The notes: generated by a model not told the origin, from the letters alone. Counted from the stretch's first letter, positions 1 through 9,972 are shown. The stretch is DNA of 64,000 nucleotides from Breoghania sp. (GCF_030066895.1 NZ_JASJAV010000003.1:1-64000), one strand, 5' to 3'. Program-made: numbers and translations.

Positions 1-774
1 GATCTCGTCGAGGAACGAGTTCTTGGTCAGCAGCGTGGTGGTGGCGAAGGCCGACAGCGCCATGGCGGTGAGCGGCAGAACCAGATGCCAGAAATAGTCG
101 ACGATACGCACGCCCCAGGACAGGCTTTCCCAGTCATCGGAAACGAGGCCGCGCAAGGGGAACCAGTCGAAATACGACCCGCCTGCGAAGAGCACGATCA
201 GGAGAACCGCGAAGAGAAAGCCCGGAATGGCGTAGCCGACGATGATGACGCCCGACGTCCAAACATCAAAGCGCGAGCCGTCCTTGACCGCCTTGCGCAC
301 GCCGAGGGGGATGGAAATGCCGTAGGACAGCAACGTCATCCAGAGCCCCAGCGAAATGGAGACCGGCATCTTCTCCTTGATCAGATCGATGACGGAGATA
401 TCGCGGAAATAGCTCTCGCCGAAATCGAAGCGGGCATAGTTCCACAGCATCTCGCCGAAGCGGGTGAGCGGCGGCTTGTCGAAGCCGAACTGCTTTTCCA
501 GCGACTTGGTGAATTCCGGATCGAGCCCCTGCGCGCCGCGATACTTGGAATTGATGGATTCCCCGCCGCCGCCCGCCTGGGCCTGCTGGCCGCCGAAATC
601 GCCGCCACCGCCGGAAATGCGCGAGGTTGCGGACACGTCCGTGCCCTGCAGCTTGGCGATAATCTGCTCAACCGGGCCGCCGGGAGCAAACTGAATGATA
701 GCGAAATTGATCGCCATGATGCCGATGATGGTCGGGATCATCAAAAGCAGACGTCTTAGAATATAGGCGCCCAT
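1..774 (-). CDS. yejB: Microcin C/peptide ABC transporter permease YejB (3' end outside window)
   Basis: Inner-membrane permease of a Yej-type ABC importer for oligopeptides and microcin C-like compounds. Reading leftwards from the ATG at 774, the protein starts MGAYILRRLLLMIPTIIGI, the usual first helix of this family. A Gly/Gln-rich linker (GGGGDFGGQQ) follows at about residues 54-70, then hydrophobic helices including the SISLGLWMTLLSYGISIPLG segment of the permease fold. The 258 codons present have no stop or frame break; the C-terminus and the EAA loop lie beyond base 1. It follows two YejA-like binding-protein genes on the same strand, about 100 bp after the second, so it belongs to a yejA-yejA-yejB operon; yejE and yejF would be expected just outside the window. 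Confident from the N-terminal signature and context. Confidence 0.9.
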   Translation of the reverse strand, partial: MGAYILRRLLLMIPTIIGIMAINFAIIQFAPGGPVEQIIAKLQGTDVSATSRISGGGGDFGGQQAQAGGGGESINSKYRGAQGLDPEFTKSLEKQFGFDKPPLTRFGEMLWNYARFDFGESYFRDISVIDLIKEKMPVSISLGLWMTLLSYGISIPLGVRKAVKDGSRFDVWTSGVIIVGYAIPGFLFAVLLIVLFAGGSYFDWFPLRGLVSDDWESLSWGVRIVDYFWHLVLPLTAMALSAFATTTLLTKNSFLDEI

Positions 775-874
775 AGGCGAGGATCTCGTTTCGTGTCATT
801 TGGCCGGAAGCGATGGCCTTTATCTGCGATTGGACTCGGAAAACGTCATGAATTCGGCAGGGGCGGAAATTCAG

Positions 875-2744
875 TCAAGCTTGCCGATTCGCTCCGTCTT
901 GTCTTGGTCGTACCACCACGTGGTCTCAACCGGAAAACCGTAGACCGGAGGCTCTTTCGGCTGACCGAACTTGTCCCAATAGGCGACCGTATGACTGGCC
1001 TTGTACTAGTTGGGCACTCAGTAGTGTCCGGCCCTCAGGCCCCGGTCAAGAGCGCGCGCGGCGATGGTCATCTGTTTGCGTGATGTCGCATGGATGACCT
1101 TTTCGATCAGCGCATCGATCGCCGGGCTGGCGATGCCCGCAAGATTGGAACTTACCGCCGTCGTCGCCGACCGGATGCCCCAGAACTCGCGGATCGCTTC
1201 GCCGGGCGTGGCCGCCAGTGCGTAGCGTCGGCTGGTGACATCGAAGTCGAAATTGTTGAGGCGGGCCTGATACTGCGAGGGATCGACAAGGCGGAAGCGC
1301 GCATCGATGCCGAGGCGGATGAGCGCATTGGCGAAAGGCTGGACGATCCGCTCGAAGCTCGGTGAATTGGCGAGAAACTCAATCGTTAGCGGCTGGCCGT
1401 TCTCATCGATCAGTTGCTTGCCCTGCCGGATCCATCCCGCCTTTGTTAGAAGCGCGTTCGCACGGCCCAGCAGCTTGCGATCACGGCCCGAGCCGTCGGA
1501 GACGGGAGCGGTCCAGACCTCACCGAAAACCTCGTCGGGCACCTGGCCGCGGAAAAGCTCCAGCAGTTTCAACTCCTCCGGCGAGGGCTTTCCCATCGCC
1601 TTCATGGGAGAGTTCTCGAAGAAGGAGTTCGTGCGCGTATAAAGCCCGTAGAAGAGGGGCTCGTTCGTCCATTCGAAATCGAAGGCGAGCCCGATCGCCT
1701 CGCGCGTGCGCGGATCGGCGAACTTCTTGCGCCGAGTGTTGAAGAACCACCCTTGAGCTCCCGACGGGCGCCCATCCGGATAGGTCGTCTTGATCACGCG
1801 CTTCTGGCGCATGGCGGGGAAATCGTAGCCGGTCCCCAGGTCTGGAGACGAATCCTCGCGGAAGGTCAGATTGCCCTTCTTGAAGGCCTCAAACGCGATA
1901 TCGCGCTCGCGGTAGAATTCGATGCGTAAGCGATCGAAATTGTAGGCGCCGCGCGAAACGGGCAGATCGCGTGCCCACCAGTTCTCCACCCGGTCGTATT
2001 CAATGGAGCGGCCCACATCCACGCTGCCGACCTTGTAGGGGCCGGAGCCGAGCGGCGGCTCGAAGGTGGAGGCGGTGAAGTCGTGCGTTTGGTAATAGGC
2101 GCGCGAGAAGATCGGCAGCGCTGCGACGGTGAGGGGAAGCTGGCGGGCTGCTTGCCGGAAAAGGCCACCTCGACAAGATCGTTGGAAACCGCGCGCGCCT
2201 CGACCATTTCCCCAATCGTCTGCATGATCGCCGGGTGCCCCTTTTCCTTCAGCAACATCAGCGAGAAGGCAACGTCATGCGCGGTAAGCAGCGTGCCATC
2301 GTGGAACTGCGCTTCGGGGCGCAGGCGGAAGGCGTAGACGTTACCGTCATCCGACACCGTGACGCTTTGCGCCACCAGGCCGTACATGGCGTCGGGTTCG
2401 TCTAGCGCACGGGTCATCAACATGTCGAAGCAAAGTTCCATGCGCGGCGGGGCGTTGCCCTTTAAGACGAAGGAATTGAGCGTATCGAAGGTGAGCGGGT
2501 TCTGGTTGTAGCCCCAATCCGGCGGCGTGAAGGCCATCGTTCCGCCCTTGGGCGCATCAGGGTTGAGATATTCGAAATGTCTGAAATCAGGCCCGTATTT
2601 CAGATCGCCGAAGACAGACAGGCCGTGGTGCGTGCCCGATCGCGTCTCCGTTTCGGCGCGAAGCGCGCTCAGCGGCAGGAGAGATCCGAGCACGGCGCCC
2701 GCGCTCATCGTCAGAACAGTGCGGCGGCTGAAGCCACGCGTCAT
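875..2744 (-). pseudogene. Second YejA-family peptide-binding protein, frameshifted and with two nonsense codons
   Basis: Periplasmic solute-binding protein (SBP family 5) feeding the Yej permease. The start at 2744 (MTRGFSRRTVLTMSAG) overlaps the stop of the upstream paralogue by four bases (ATGA), implying translational coupling, and carries a Tat-like SRRTVL signal. The frame is lost near 2150 (after VEVAFSGKQPASFP) and resumes in another frame around 2030 at VDVGRSIEYDRVENWW. The resumed frame meets TGA at 1018-1020 and TAG at 1006-1008, then continues in frame through YKASHTVAYWDKFGQPKEPP to a natural TGA at 875-877. Both internal stops sit where paralogues carry Trp (HYWVPNWYK), so each is explained by one G-to-A change. 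The paralogue upstream is intact, so transport need not be lost. The product would be truncated and unlikely to work. Confidence 0.88.
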
Positions 2745-4612
2745 CGCGGGTCTCCCACCTTCGCGGCCTTTTCCTTGTCCCACCACCAGATCTCGGGAAA
2801 GCCGGTTGTGTATCCGGTCATGTTCTTCGGGTGCCCGAACCGGTCCCAGCGGGCGGTGCGGTCGACGTCGAGATAGAACTGCGGGATCACATAGTGATGG
2901 GCGAGCAGAACCCGGTCGAGCGCATGGGTTGCGGCGACCAGATCCTCGCGCGTCTTGGCGAAGATCACCTTGTCGATCAGCGCGTCCACGCCTTTGTCCT
3001 TGATGCCCGCATAGTTGCGCGACTGATTGCGGTCGGCTGCTTCCGAGCCCCAGTAGTCGCGCTGTTCGTTGCCCGGCGAGAGCGATTCACCCCAGGCCAG
3101 CGTCGTCATGTCGAAATCGCGGCTGCGGATCCGATTGATATATTGCGGCGTGTCCAGCACCCGCATGGTCAGCGTGATGCCGATGCGCTTCAGGTTGTTG
3201 GCAAACGGCAGGACGTAGCGCTCGGAATTCGGGTTGTTGTCCATGAATTCGATCTCCAGCGGCTCGCCCATCTTGCCGTTGACCAGTTGCTGCCCCTTCA
3301 GCTCGTACCCGGCCTCCTTCAACAGGGAGAGCGCCTTGCGCAGGTTGGCGCGCATCTTCTGCGGATCGCCGCCGACAGGATTGGTATAGGGCTTGGTGAA
3401 GACCTCAGGCGGGACGAGATCGCGCACGCTCTCCAGAATTTCCAGCTCCTTGCCCTTCGACAGGCCGGAAGAGGCCAGTTCGGTACCCGCAAAGTAGCTG
3501 TCGATGCGCTTGTACTGACCGTAGAAGGTGGTGCGGTTGGCGGTCTCGAAATCGAAAGCGTAGTTCAGCGCTTCGCGTACACGCTCGTCCTTGAACTTGT
3601 CGCGGCGCAGATTCATCACGAAGGCCTGCATGACGCCGCGCGCCTTATCGGGAAAGGATTCCAGGATGACCTTGCCTTCCTTGCGGGCAGGGAAGTCATA
3701 GCCGGTCGCCCAGTTCTTGGCACTGTTCTCCTGACGGAAATCGAACTGATCGCCCTTGAAGGCCTCCAACGTCACGGTCGTGTCACGGTAGGAATCGTAG
3801 CGGATCTCGTCGAAATTGTTGGTCCCCTTGCGCACCGGCAGATCGGCGGCCCAGTAGTCCTTCACCCGCTCGTAGACCACCCAGCGGTTTGCCTCGAAGT
3901 CCTTGATGCGATAGTGACCGGAGCCCAGCGGCGGCTCAAGGGTGCTCTTGGAGATGTCGCGCTTCTTGCCGTTGGCGTCGGTTCCCTCCCACCAATGCTT
4001 CGGCAGAACCGGAAGCTGACCCATGATGTTCGGCAGCTCGCGATTGTTCTTCACGTCGAAGGTGAACCGCACGACGCCGTCAGCGACCTTCTCCGCCTTG
4101 ACAACGTTGCGATAGTAGAAGCTCTGGGAGGGATTGATCTCGACCAGCTTGTTGAAGCTCCAGATCACGTCCTCGACGGTGATCGGCGTGCCGTCATACC
4201 AGCGTGCCTTCGGATTCAGCCGAAATTCCACCCAGGAATCGTCGGCAGGATGCCGGGTGGCCTCGGCGATCAGCTCGTATACGGCAGAGATATTCAGTTC
4301 ATCCAGCGCCGGCTCCATCAGCGAGTCCATCGTCAGCCCGATGCCGGGCGCGGGATTGCCGCGGGGCAGGATCGGATTGAACGTGTCGAAGCCGCCCTGC
4401 GTCGCCAGCCGCACACGCCCGCCCTTGGGCGCATCGGGATTGACGTAATCGAAATGGTCGACATCGGGCCCGTATTTCGGCGTGCCTGTCAGCGCCGTCG
4501 CGTGTACCCATTGCGGCCCGTCATCGGCTGCGGAGGCGGCGAGGATCCCGCTCGTGGCAGCAAAGAGAGGCAGGAGGGCGGCAAGGAGAGTGCGGGAGAA
4601 AAATCCAGGCAT
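2741..4612 (-). CDS. yejA: Extracellular solute-binding protein, YejA family (peptide/microcin C uptake)
   Basis: A 623-residue periplasmic binding protein of SBP family 5, the substrate receptor for the adjacent Yej permease. An N-terminal Sec signal (MPGFFSRTLLAALLPLFAAT, with cleavage likely after ASA near residue 28) precedes the family opening YGPDVDHFDYVNPDAPKGG. Length and C-terminal HYVIPQFYLDVDRTARWDRF are as expected for YejA-like proteins. The frame is clean throughout. It is the first gene of the operon; its stop overlaps the start of the second, damaged paralogue. Substrate specificity cannot be read from sequence: peptides, microcin-type or other oligopeptides are all possible. 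Confidence 0.92.
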   Translation of the reverse strand: MPGFFSRTLLAALLPLFAATSGILAASAADDGPQWVHATALTGTPKYGPDVDHFDYVNPDAPKGGRVRLATQGGFDTFNPILPRGNPAPGIGLTMDSLMEPALDELNISAVYELIAEATRHPADDSWVEFRLNPKARWYDGTPITVEDVIWSFNKLVEINPSQSFYYRNVVKAEKVADGVVRFTFDVKNNRELPNIMGQLPVLPKHWWEGTDANGKKRDISKSTLEPPLGSGHYRIKDFEANRWVVYERVKDYWAADLPVRKGTNNFDEIRYDSYRDTTVTLEAFKGDQFDFRQENSAKNWATGYDFPARKEGKVILESFPDKARGVMQAFVMNLRRDKFKDERVREALNYAFDFETANRTTFYGQYKRIDSYFAGTELASSGLSKGKELEILESVRDLVPPEVFTKPYTNPVGGDPQKMRANLRKALSLLKEAGYELKGQQLVNGKMGEPLEIEFMDNNPNSERYVLPFANNLKRIGITLTMRVLDTPQYINRIRSRDFDMTTLAWGESLSPGNEQRDYWGSEAADRNQSRNYAGIKDKGVDALIDKVIFAKTREDLVAATHALDRVLLAHHYVIPQFYLDVDRTARWDRFGHPKNMTGYTTGFPEIWWWDKEKAAKVGDPR

Positions 4613-4828
4613 TGATCCTCGGCAGCATGAAGGTGAATCACCAAACCGGCGCGAGTACCTACTAGGTCACGGTTGGCCGCGTATCACAAATTACGAAGAT
4701 TTCATGATCTCAAGCTCACCTCGTAACGCGGAGGCGGACGCTTCACCGGCAATTGCGAAAGACGGTCATGAAAAAGGCCGAACGCAACTGCGATCCGGCC
4801 CTTCCCGATCCCGTATCAGCCCCCCTAT

Positions 4829-4859
4829 CGGGCCAAGAGCCTACGGGCCAAGAGCCCTA
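4829..4859. repeat. Near-perfect tandem repeat of about 15 bp at the 3' end of cycM
   Basis: Two adjacent copies of cgggccaagagccta (4829-4843, and 4844-4859 with one extra c) abut the cytochrome c stop codon. They lie in the trailer of cycM and do not alter its protein. The arrangement looks like a recent slippage duplication, similar to those that break other genes in the window. Confidence 0.75.
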
Positions 4860-5459
4860 CTGGTCGGCCGGAGCAGCCTCGGCGGGCGTGGCGTCCGGCT
4901 CGGGCAGCGGCTTGGGGTTCTCATCGAGCGTGTGCAGGTAGACGATCAGGTCCGCGCGATCATCGGCCTTGGAAAGGCCGGCAAAGGACATCGCCGTGCC
5001 GGGGATGTGATCCTTCGGCTTGGTGACGAACTCGCCGATCTGCTCGAAGGTCCATTCCGGATGCTCTTCGGCGAAGGCGATCATGGCGGAAGAGTACTTG
5101 AAGCCCTCGTGGCCGGCGGGCACACGGCCGACCACACCCCACAGGTTCGGGCCGACCTTGTTGGCGCCGCCCTCTTCGAACGTGTGGCAGGCGACGCACT
5201 TCTTGGCGACCTTCTCGCCCTTGCCCGCATCCGCCTTCGCCAGCATCTGGGCAAGCGACAATTGCTCTTCCTCTTCGGCAGGCTGAGCCCCTTCCCCTGC
5301 GCCATCGGCAGACGCCACAGCGATCGGATAACCGGGAACCTCAGGCTTATGGCTGTCGAAGATAATGTCGGACGTCACCCCCAACGCCATGATGACGAGA
5401 AGGGAGAGCAGAACTGCTCCGGCGATCTTGTTCAGCTCGAAGCTATCCATGTCGGCCAT
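4857..5459 (-). CDS. cycM: Membrane-anchored cytochrome c, CycM/c552 type
   Basis: Electron carrier between the bc1 complex and terminal oxidases, tethered to the inner membrane. The 200-residue protein has an uncleaved N-terminal helix (AGAVLLSLLVIMALGVTSDI, residues 13-32), an acidic Ala/Glu-rich linker (about 50-66), and one class I c-type domain: CVACH haem site near residue 87 and a Met ligand in the IPGTAMSFAGL segment near 152. A Pro/Ala-rich tail closes it. The family and anchor match CycM of rhizobia. The stop is TAG, one of several natural TAG terminators that argue against UAG being a sense codon here. It is divergent from kdsB. Confidence 0.92.
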   Translation of the reverse strand: MADMDSFELNKIAGAVLLSLLVIMALGVTSDIIFDSHKPEVPGYPIAVASADGAGEGAQPAEEEEQLSLAQMLAKADAGKGEKVAKKCVACHTFEEGGANKVGPNLWGVVGRVPAGHEGFKYSSAMIAFAEEHPEWTFEQIGEFVTKPKDHIPGTAMSFAGLSKADDRADLIVYLHTLDENPKPLPEPDATPAEAAPADQ

Positions 5460-5840
5460 TTCTCCGCTTGACTTACCGCCAGGGAGCGACCGGCAGCAAC
5501 CCTCCCCGTCCCTGTCAGCATCTTTTCTCCAAAATCGCCGGAAACTACAAATTTTTTGACGTCGCTGTCCATAGGTATAAAATAACCACTTCCTGCGTCA
5601 TTGGTACAAGAGCGTGATATGAAGAGCGCGGCGGAAGGCATTTGAGATCCCGCACGCTCCCTCCCGCCGGTACGCCGGAACTGCCCATGCGTCCCCGAAG
5701 GCCCCGATAAGGACGAGCCGCTTTGCCGGAGACGCAGCGACGCCGTTCCAAGACTTTGAACCCGATCGATGCCGCGGATCGCCGGCCGGCCCCGTCGGCC
5801 CCGCGTCGATCTCCGCATCGATCCAGGAGTGCTTTCCTTG
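5460..5840. other. Divergent intergenic region cycM/kdsB
   Basis: About 380 bases between the divergent cycM and kdsB starts. I see no supported gene; translations here lack family features. It should hold both promoters. An AT-richer patch around 5540-5600 is the likeliest promoter area. A ribosome-binding site (ccaggagt at about 5823-5830) precedes the kdsB ATG. Confidence 0.5.
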
Positions 5841-6617
5841 ATGTCTGCTTCCACTGGTAGCTCCGCCCGCCCCCCGCGCGTTCTCGTGGTGATCCCGGCG
5901 CGCATGGCCTCCTCGCGCCTGCCCGACAAGCCGCTGACCGATATCGCCGGCAAGCCGATGATCGTACAAGTCCTTGATCGCGCCCGCGAAGCCGATCTGG
6001 GCCGTGTCGTGGTCGCAGCGGACGATGCGCGCATCTGCGCGGTGGTGGAGGCGGCCGGGGGACGCGCGGTGATGACGCGCAAGGACCACGCCTCCGGGTC
6101 CGACCGGGTGCGCGAAGCCGTCAAGAAGGCCGATCAGAATTGCGACATCATCCTGAACCTTCAGGGCGACGTGCCGCTGATCGATCCGGCCTCGCTGGCC
6201 GCAGCGCTCGATCCGCTGAAGGATCCGGCCGTCGATATCGGAACGATCATGATCGAGATCCGCGACGAGGCGGGCCGACAGGATCCCAGCTTCGTCAAGG
6301 CGGTGACCACGCCGATCGAGGGCGGCCGCCATCGCGCGCTCTATTTCACCCGCGCCACGGCACCGACGGGGGAGGGGCCGCTCTACCAGCATATCGGCGT
6401 CTATGCCTGGCGGCGCGCGACCCTGGAGCGTTTCGTCGCCCTGCCGCCTTCGCCGCTTGAATTGCGGGAAAAGCTGGAACAGCTTCGCGCCCTGGAAGCT
6501 GGCATGCGCATCGACGTCAGCCTGGTTCCGGCAACGCCGATGGACGTCAACACGCCTCAGGACCTGGACCGCGTGCGCGCCGCTTTTGCGGAACTGGCCG
6601 TCGCCGACAAGGCCTGA
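5841..6617 (+). CDS. kdsB: 3-deoxy-manno-octulosonate cytidylyltransferase
   Basis: Activates Kdo to CMP-Kdo for the inner core of lipopolysaccharide (CTP + Kdo gives CMP-Kdo + PPi) in the cytosol. The start at 5841 ([17 protein letters not shown]) is chosen over an in-frame ATG 24 codons upstream because an AGGAG-like site sits at the right distance and because the family begins just before [16 protein letters not shown]. Downstream family blocks include [11 protein letters not shown] (metal/nucleotide-binding Asp) and [15 protein letters not shown]. At 258 residues it is of usual length and has no lesion. Its integrity fits an essential role. Confidence 0.95.
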   Translation: MSASTGSSARPPRVLVVIPARMASSRLPDKPLTDIAGKPMIVQVLDRAREADLGRVVVAADDARICAVVEAAGGRAVMTRKDHASGSDRVREAVKKADQNCDIILNLQGDVPLIDPASLAAALDPLKDPAVDIGTIMIEIRDEAGRQDPSFVKAVTTPIEGGRHRALYFTRATAPTGEGPLYQHIGVYAWRRATLERFVALPPSPLELREKLEQLRALEAGMRIDVSLVPATPMDVNTPQDLDRVRAAFAELAVADKA

Positions 6618-6676
6618 TCACAAAAAACCGATAATTGGTACAAGAAGTCCCCCAAGTCCCAAGGACCTTAGCAATC

Positions 6677-7567
6677 ATGCCGCATATGAAGAAGATCGTG
6701 TTCCAGGGAGAGCCGGGTGCGAATTCGCACATGGCCTGCCGGGACGTTTATCCCGACTATGAGTCGGTTCCCTGCGCGACCTTCGAAGACTGCTTTCACG
6801 CGCTGGAATCGGACGAAGCCGAGCTGGGCATGATCCCGGTGGAGAATTCGGTTGCCGGACGGGTGGCCGATATCCATCACCTGCTGCCGCGCTCTTCCAT
6901 GCGTATTATCGGTGAATATTTCATGCCGATCCGCTTTCAGCTGATGGCGCCTCCGGGCGCCACCATCGAGGGACTGAAGAGCGTGCAGAGCCACATCATG
7001 GCGCTCAGCCAGTGCCGCAAGCTGATTCGCCGCCTGGGCTTGACCGCTGTGGTGGGCGCGGATACGGCCGGGTCCGCCCGACAGATCGCCGAACGCAACG
7101 ATCTGACCGCCTCGGCGCTTGCCCCGGATCTGGCCGCAGAGGCCTACGGGCTTGAAATCTTCGCCCGGGATGTGGTGGATGCGGCCCACAACACCACACG
7201 CTTCCTGATCCTGGCGCGCAACGACATGCGCGCCGCCGACAACAGACAGCACGTTATCACCACGATCATCTTCCGGGTGCGCAACGTGCCGGCAGCCCTC
7301 TACAAGGCGCTCGGGGGCTTTGCCACCAACAACGTCAACATGACCAAACTGGAATCCTACCAGCTGGAAGGGCAGTTCTTCGCCTCAATGTTCTATGCGG
7401 ATATCGAGGGTCACCCGGACGAGCACAACGTCGCGCTGGCTCTGGAGGAACTAAAGTTCTTCTGCGCCGAGTTCAAGATGCTGGGCGTCTACCGCGCCAG
7501 CCCCTTCCGCGACAAAATCCGTGAGCCGGAAGCCAACCGGGCCCTGAGACCCACGCCCGGGATCTGA
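6677..7567 (+). CDS. pheA: Prephenate dehydratase with C-terminal ACT domain
   Basis: Converts prephenate to phenylpyruvate in phenylalanine synthesis. The catalytic PDT domain opens with KIVFQGEPGANSHMACRDVY and includes MIPVENSVAGRVADIHHLL and AHNTTRFLIL (the TRF motif holds the essential Thr) near residue 175. A C-terminal ACT regulatory domain follows, with the ESYQLEG motif typical of phenylalanine-binding ACT domains. No chorismate mutase domain is fused, as is usual for alphaproteobacteria. The start may be 6677 (MPHMKK) or 6686 (MKK). It lies 60 bp after kdsB on the same strand, so co-transcription is plausible; a strong terminator follows. Confidence 0.94.
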   Translation: MPHMKKIVFQGEPGANSHMACRDVYPDYESVPCATFEDCFHALESDEAELGMIPVENSVAGRVADIHHLLPRSSMRIIGEYFMPIRFQLMAPPGATIEGLKSVQSHIMALSQCRKLIRRLGLTAVVGADTAGSARQIAERNDLTASALAPDLAAEAYGLEIFARDVVDAAHNTTRFLILARNDMRAADNRQHVITTIIFRVRNVPAALYKALGGFATNNVNMTKLESYQLEGQFFASMFYADIEGHPDEHNVALALEELKFFCAEFKMLGVYRASPFRDKIREPEANRALRPTPGI

Positions 7568-7581
7568 CCCCTTCGTATCAC

Positions 7582-7605
7582 CGGCCCGCGCAAGCGGGCC
7601 GTTTT
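7582..7605 (+). terminator. Rho-independent terminator after pheA
   Basis: Perfect 8-bp GC stem cggcccgc/gcgggccg around a GCAA tetraloop, followed by TTTT, 14 bases after the pheA stop. Confidence 0.85.
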
Positions 7606-7649
7606 GCGGCAAACTCACCCCTTCCGACCACCAACGAACGGACATCTGA

Positions 7650-8651
7650 ATGACCGATCTGACTTATGACGTTCTCGGTATCGGCAACGCCATTGCCGAC
7701 GTCTTCGCCCATGTCGAATCCGACTTTCTCGTCAAAGAGAACCTGGTGAAGGGCTCCATGCGCCTTGTCGATACCGAGGAGGCCGAACGTCTCTACGGGA
7801 AGATGGGCTCCGCCGTCAGTATGTCGGGCGGCAGCGCCGGCAACACCATTGCCGGTCTCGCCTCGTTGGGCGGCAAGGCTGCCTTCATCGGCAAGGTCGC
7901 CGACGACGAGCTCGGCGATGCCTACGGCCACGACATGCGCGACATCGGCGCGCATTTCGCCACCCCGCCGCTGATCGGCAGCAATCCCACCGCCCGCTGC
8001 ATGGTGCTGATCACGCCGGACGGCGAGCGCACCATGAACACCTATCTGGGCGCGTGCACCGAACTCGGCCCCGACGACATCGACCCGCAGGTCGTGGGCG
8101 CATCCGCCATCACCTACATGGAAGGCTACCTGTGGGATCCGCCGACCGCCAAGGAGGCGTTCCGCTGCGCCATGGACATGGCGCATGCCGCCGGACGGCA
8201 GACCGCGCTCACCCTGTCCGACAGCTTCTGCGTCGACCGTTACCGCGGAGAGTTCCAGGATCTGGTGAGAAACGGCGACGTCGACATCCTGTTCGCCAAC
8301 GAACACGAGTTGAAGGCGCTTTACGAAACGTCCGACATTCACACCGCGGTCAACGCGGTGCGCGAGGATGCAAAGCTCGCGACCGTGACGCTGTCGGAAA
8401 AGGGATCGCTCACCGTCACCCGCCACAAGACCTATCAGGTGCGCGCCAACCCAGTCGATGAGGTGGTCGATCTGACCGGTGCGGGCGATCTTTACGCAGC
8501 TGGCTTCCTGCTCGGCCTGGCGCGCGACTATCCGCTCCAGCGTTGTGCGGAACTCGGCTGCATGTCGGCCGCGGAAGTGATCGGCCACGTAGGAGCACGG
8601 CCCAACGGCTCGCTGAAGACGCTTGCCACCCAGAGTGGTTTCGACGTCTGA
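7650..8651 (+). CDS. Adenosine kinase / PfkB-family sugar kinase
   Basis: Cytosolic PfkB (ribokinase) family kinase, probably adenosine kinase (adenosine + ATP gives AMP) in purine salvage. The N-terminus YDVLGIGNAIADVFAHVE and the glycine-rich MSGGSAGNTIAGLASLGG block (about residues 58-75) are family signature 1; signature 2 is VDLTGAGDLYAAGFLLGL near 275-292, with the catalytic Asp in GAGDLYA. The 333-residue length and alphaproteobacterial sequence style point to adenosine kinase rather than ribokinase, but substrate is inferred. It has its own terminator on each side, so it is probably a single-gene unit. Confidence 0.88.
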   Translation: MTDLTYDVLGIGNAIADVFAHVESDFLVKENLVKGSMRLVDTEEAERLYGKMGSAVSMSGGSAGNTIAGLASLGGKAAFIGKVADDELGDAYGHDMRDIGAHFATPPLIGSNPTARCMVLITPDGERTMNTYLGACTELGPDDIDPQVVGASAITYMEGYLWDPPTAKEAFRCAMDMAHAAGRQTALTLSDSFCVDRYRGEFQDLVRNGDVDILFANEHELKALYETSDIHTAVNAVREDAKLATVTLSEKGSLTVTRHKTYQVRANPVDEVVDLTGAGDLYAAGFLLGLARDYPLQRCAELGCMSAAEVIGHVGARPNGSLKTLATQSGFDV

Positions 8652-8678
8652 TCACGAAAACCACTGCAGAAACACGAA

Positions 8679-8709
8679 CGGGCGGTTTTTCGAAACCGCC
8701 CGTTTTTTT
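8679..8709 (+). terminator. Rho-independent terminator after the adenosine kinase gene
   Basis: Stem cgggcggttt/aaaccgcccg closing a TTCG loop, followed by seven T; 27 bases after the stop codon. It also faces the convergent Ldh-type gene. Confidence 0.92.
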
Positions 8710-8729
8710 ATCGGAAATTGCAGAACGGA

Positions 8730-9791
8730 TTACGGCAGGATCGCCAGGGGCGCCGTGCCGTAGGTACGTGCGGTTTCCTGCAGCATCGCGATATCCTCGT
8801 CCGCACAGGGGATGCCGTCGCAGCGATAGGTTGCCTCGCAGCGCGCGCCGCGCTCGCCCGGCATCAAGACCTCATCGAAACCTTCGGCGCGCGGCAGCTC
8901 GTGCACCGTGCGCGCTAGGATTTCTATGCGCTCGCTGAATCCATCCGGGGTCACGAACAGGCCGGGCTTGATCGCCATGAACATGTGGTCCACATCCTGC
9001 GGCCGTTCCCCGCCGTAGAGATCGCCGACACTGCCGGCAAAGCCCGCACCCGCGAACACGCCGCTCATCAGGTCCATCAGCATCGCCAGTCCCGAGCCCT
9101 TCGGCCCGCCAATCGGCAGAACGACGCCCTCGAAGGCGGCCTTGGGGTCCGTGGTCGGCCGGCCTTCCGCATCGAGCGCCAGTCCGGGAGCGATCGGCGT
9201 GCCGTGGCGCATGGCACGGCGGATCGCGCCGCGCGTGGTGATGGCGGGCGAGAAATCGAGCACGAAGGGCGCGCCTTCTTCCAACGGCGCACCGGCGGCA
9301 AAGGGCGAGGTGTCCAGAAGCGGCGCGCGGCCGCCCCAGGTAGGCATGGCCGCAGGCCCATTGGAAAAGGCGAAGGAGATGAACCCGGCCTCGGCAGCCT
9401 GCAGAATGTAGGCTGCCGCCACGCCGTAGTGATTGGAGTGGTTGGCTGCGACCATACCGATGCCGAACTCGTCGGCCATCTTGATCGCTTCATCCATGGC
9501 GCGGGTCGCAACCAGGAAGCCGAGTCCGTTGTCCCCATCCAGATGTCCGACGACCAGCGTCAGCTTGGTTAGCTTCAGATTGGGCTTTGCGTTGATGAGA
9601 CCGTCGCTCAGCCGCTCCATGTAGACCTGCATGCGGGTGATGCCGTGGGTGTTGATACTGCGCAGGTCCGCGCGCACGAGGCAGGCGGCAACGACCGCCG
9701 CATCCGCACCGGACAATCCGGCATGGCTCAGCAGATCAACGCAGAAATCGACGGCTGCAAGCGGCGTCACGCGCCGAGAGGTCTCGCTCAT
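8730..9791 (-). CDS. Ldh-family (malate/lactate/ureidoglycolate-type) NAD(P)-dependent dehydrogenase
   Basis: Member of the LDH2/MDHG2 oxidoreductase family, unrelated to classical Rossmann LDHs, which oxidise 2-hydroxy acids. The protein (353 aa) shows SINTHGITRMQVYMERL (catalytic His near residue 48), the ANHSNHYGVAAAYILQAAEA block near 119-138, and the glycine-rich GGPKGSGLAMLMDLMSGV near 225-243. It is the last gene of a minus-strand block with an FCD regulator and a DUF1537 acid-sugar kinase, so a role oxidising a sugar acid or hydroxyacid intermediate is likely. The exact substrate is not deducible. It reads without lesions. Confidence 0.88.
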   Translation of the reverse strand: MSETSRRVTPLAAVDFCVDLLSHAGLSGADAAVVAACLVRADLRSINTHGITRMQVYMERLSDGLINAKPNLKLTKLTLVVGHLDGDNGLGFLVATRAMDEAIKMADEFGIGMVAANHSNHYGVAAAYILQAAEAGFISFAFSNGPAAMPTWGGRAPLLDTSPFAAGAPLEEGAPFVLDFSPAITTRGAIRRAMRHGTPIAPGLALDAEGRPTTDPKAAFEGVVLPIGGPKGSGLAMLMDLMSGVFAGAGFAGSVGDLYGGERPQDVDHMFMAIKPGLFVTPDGFSERIEILARTVHELPRAEGFDEVLMPGERGARCEATYRCDGIPCADEDIAMLQETARTYGTAPLAILP

Positions 9792-9972
9792 GGGGCTCCT
9801 TCGCCCGCGGCCAGCTGTTTCCGGCCGCTCGGCAGGTTCTCGTTCGCGACGTTGTTTAGCGGAAGAGCGACAAGAAAAACAATACCATGAGACCGCTCAC
9901 CGACGATATGCGACGGTCACGTAGCGGCATGGAGAGCCGCACGGGCCAAGCCATGTGCTTCGCCCGTGCAGC

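Noticed and set aside
2831..4615. Long + strand open frame opposite yejA
   Set aside because: It is the complementary shadow of the intact yejA gene; its translation has no domain features.
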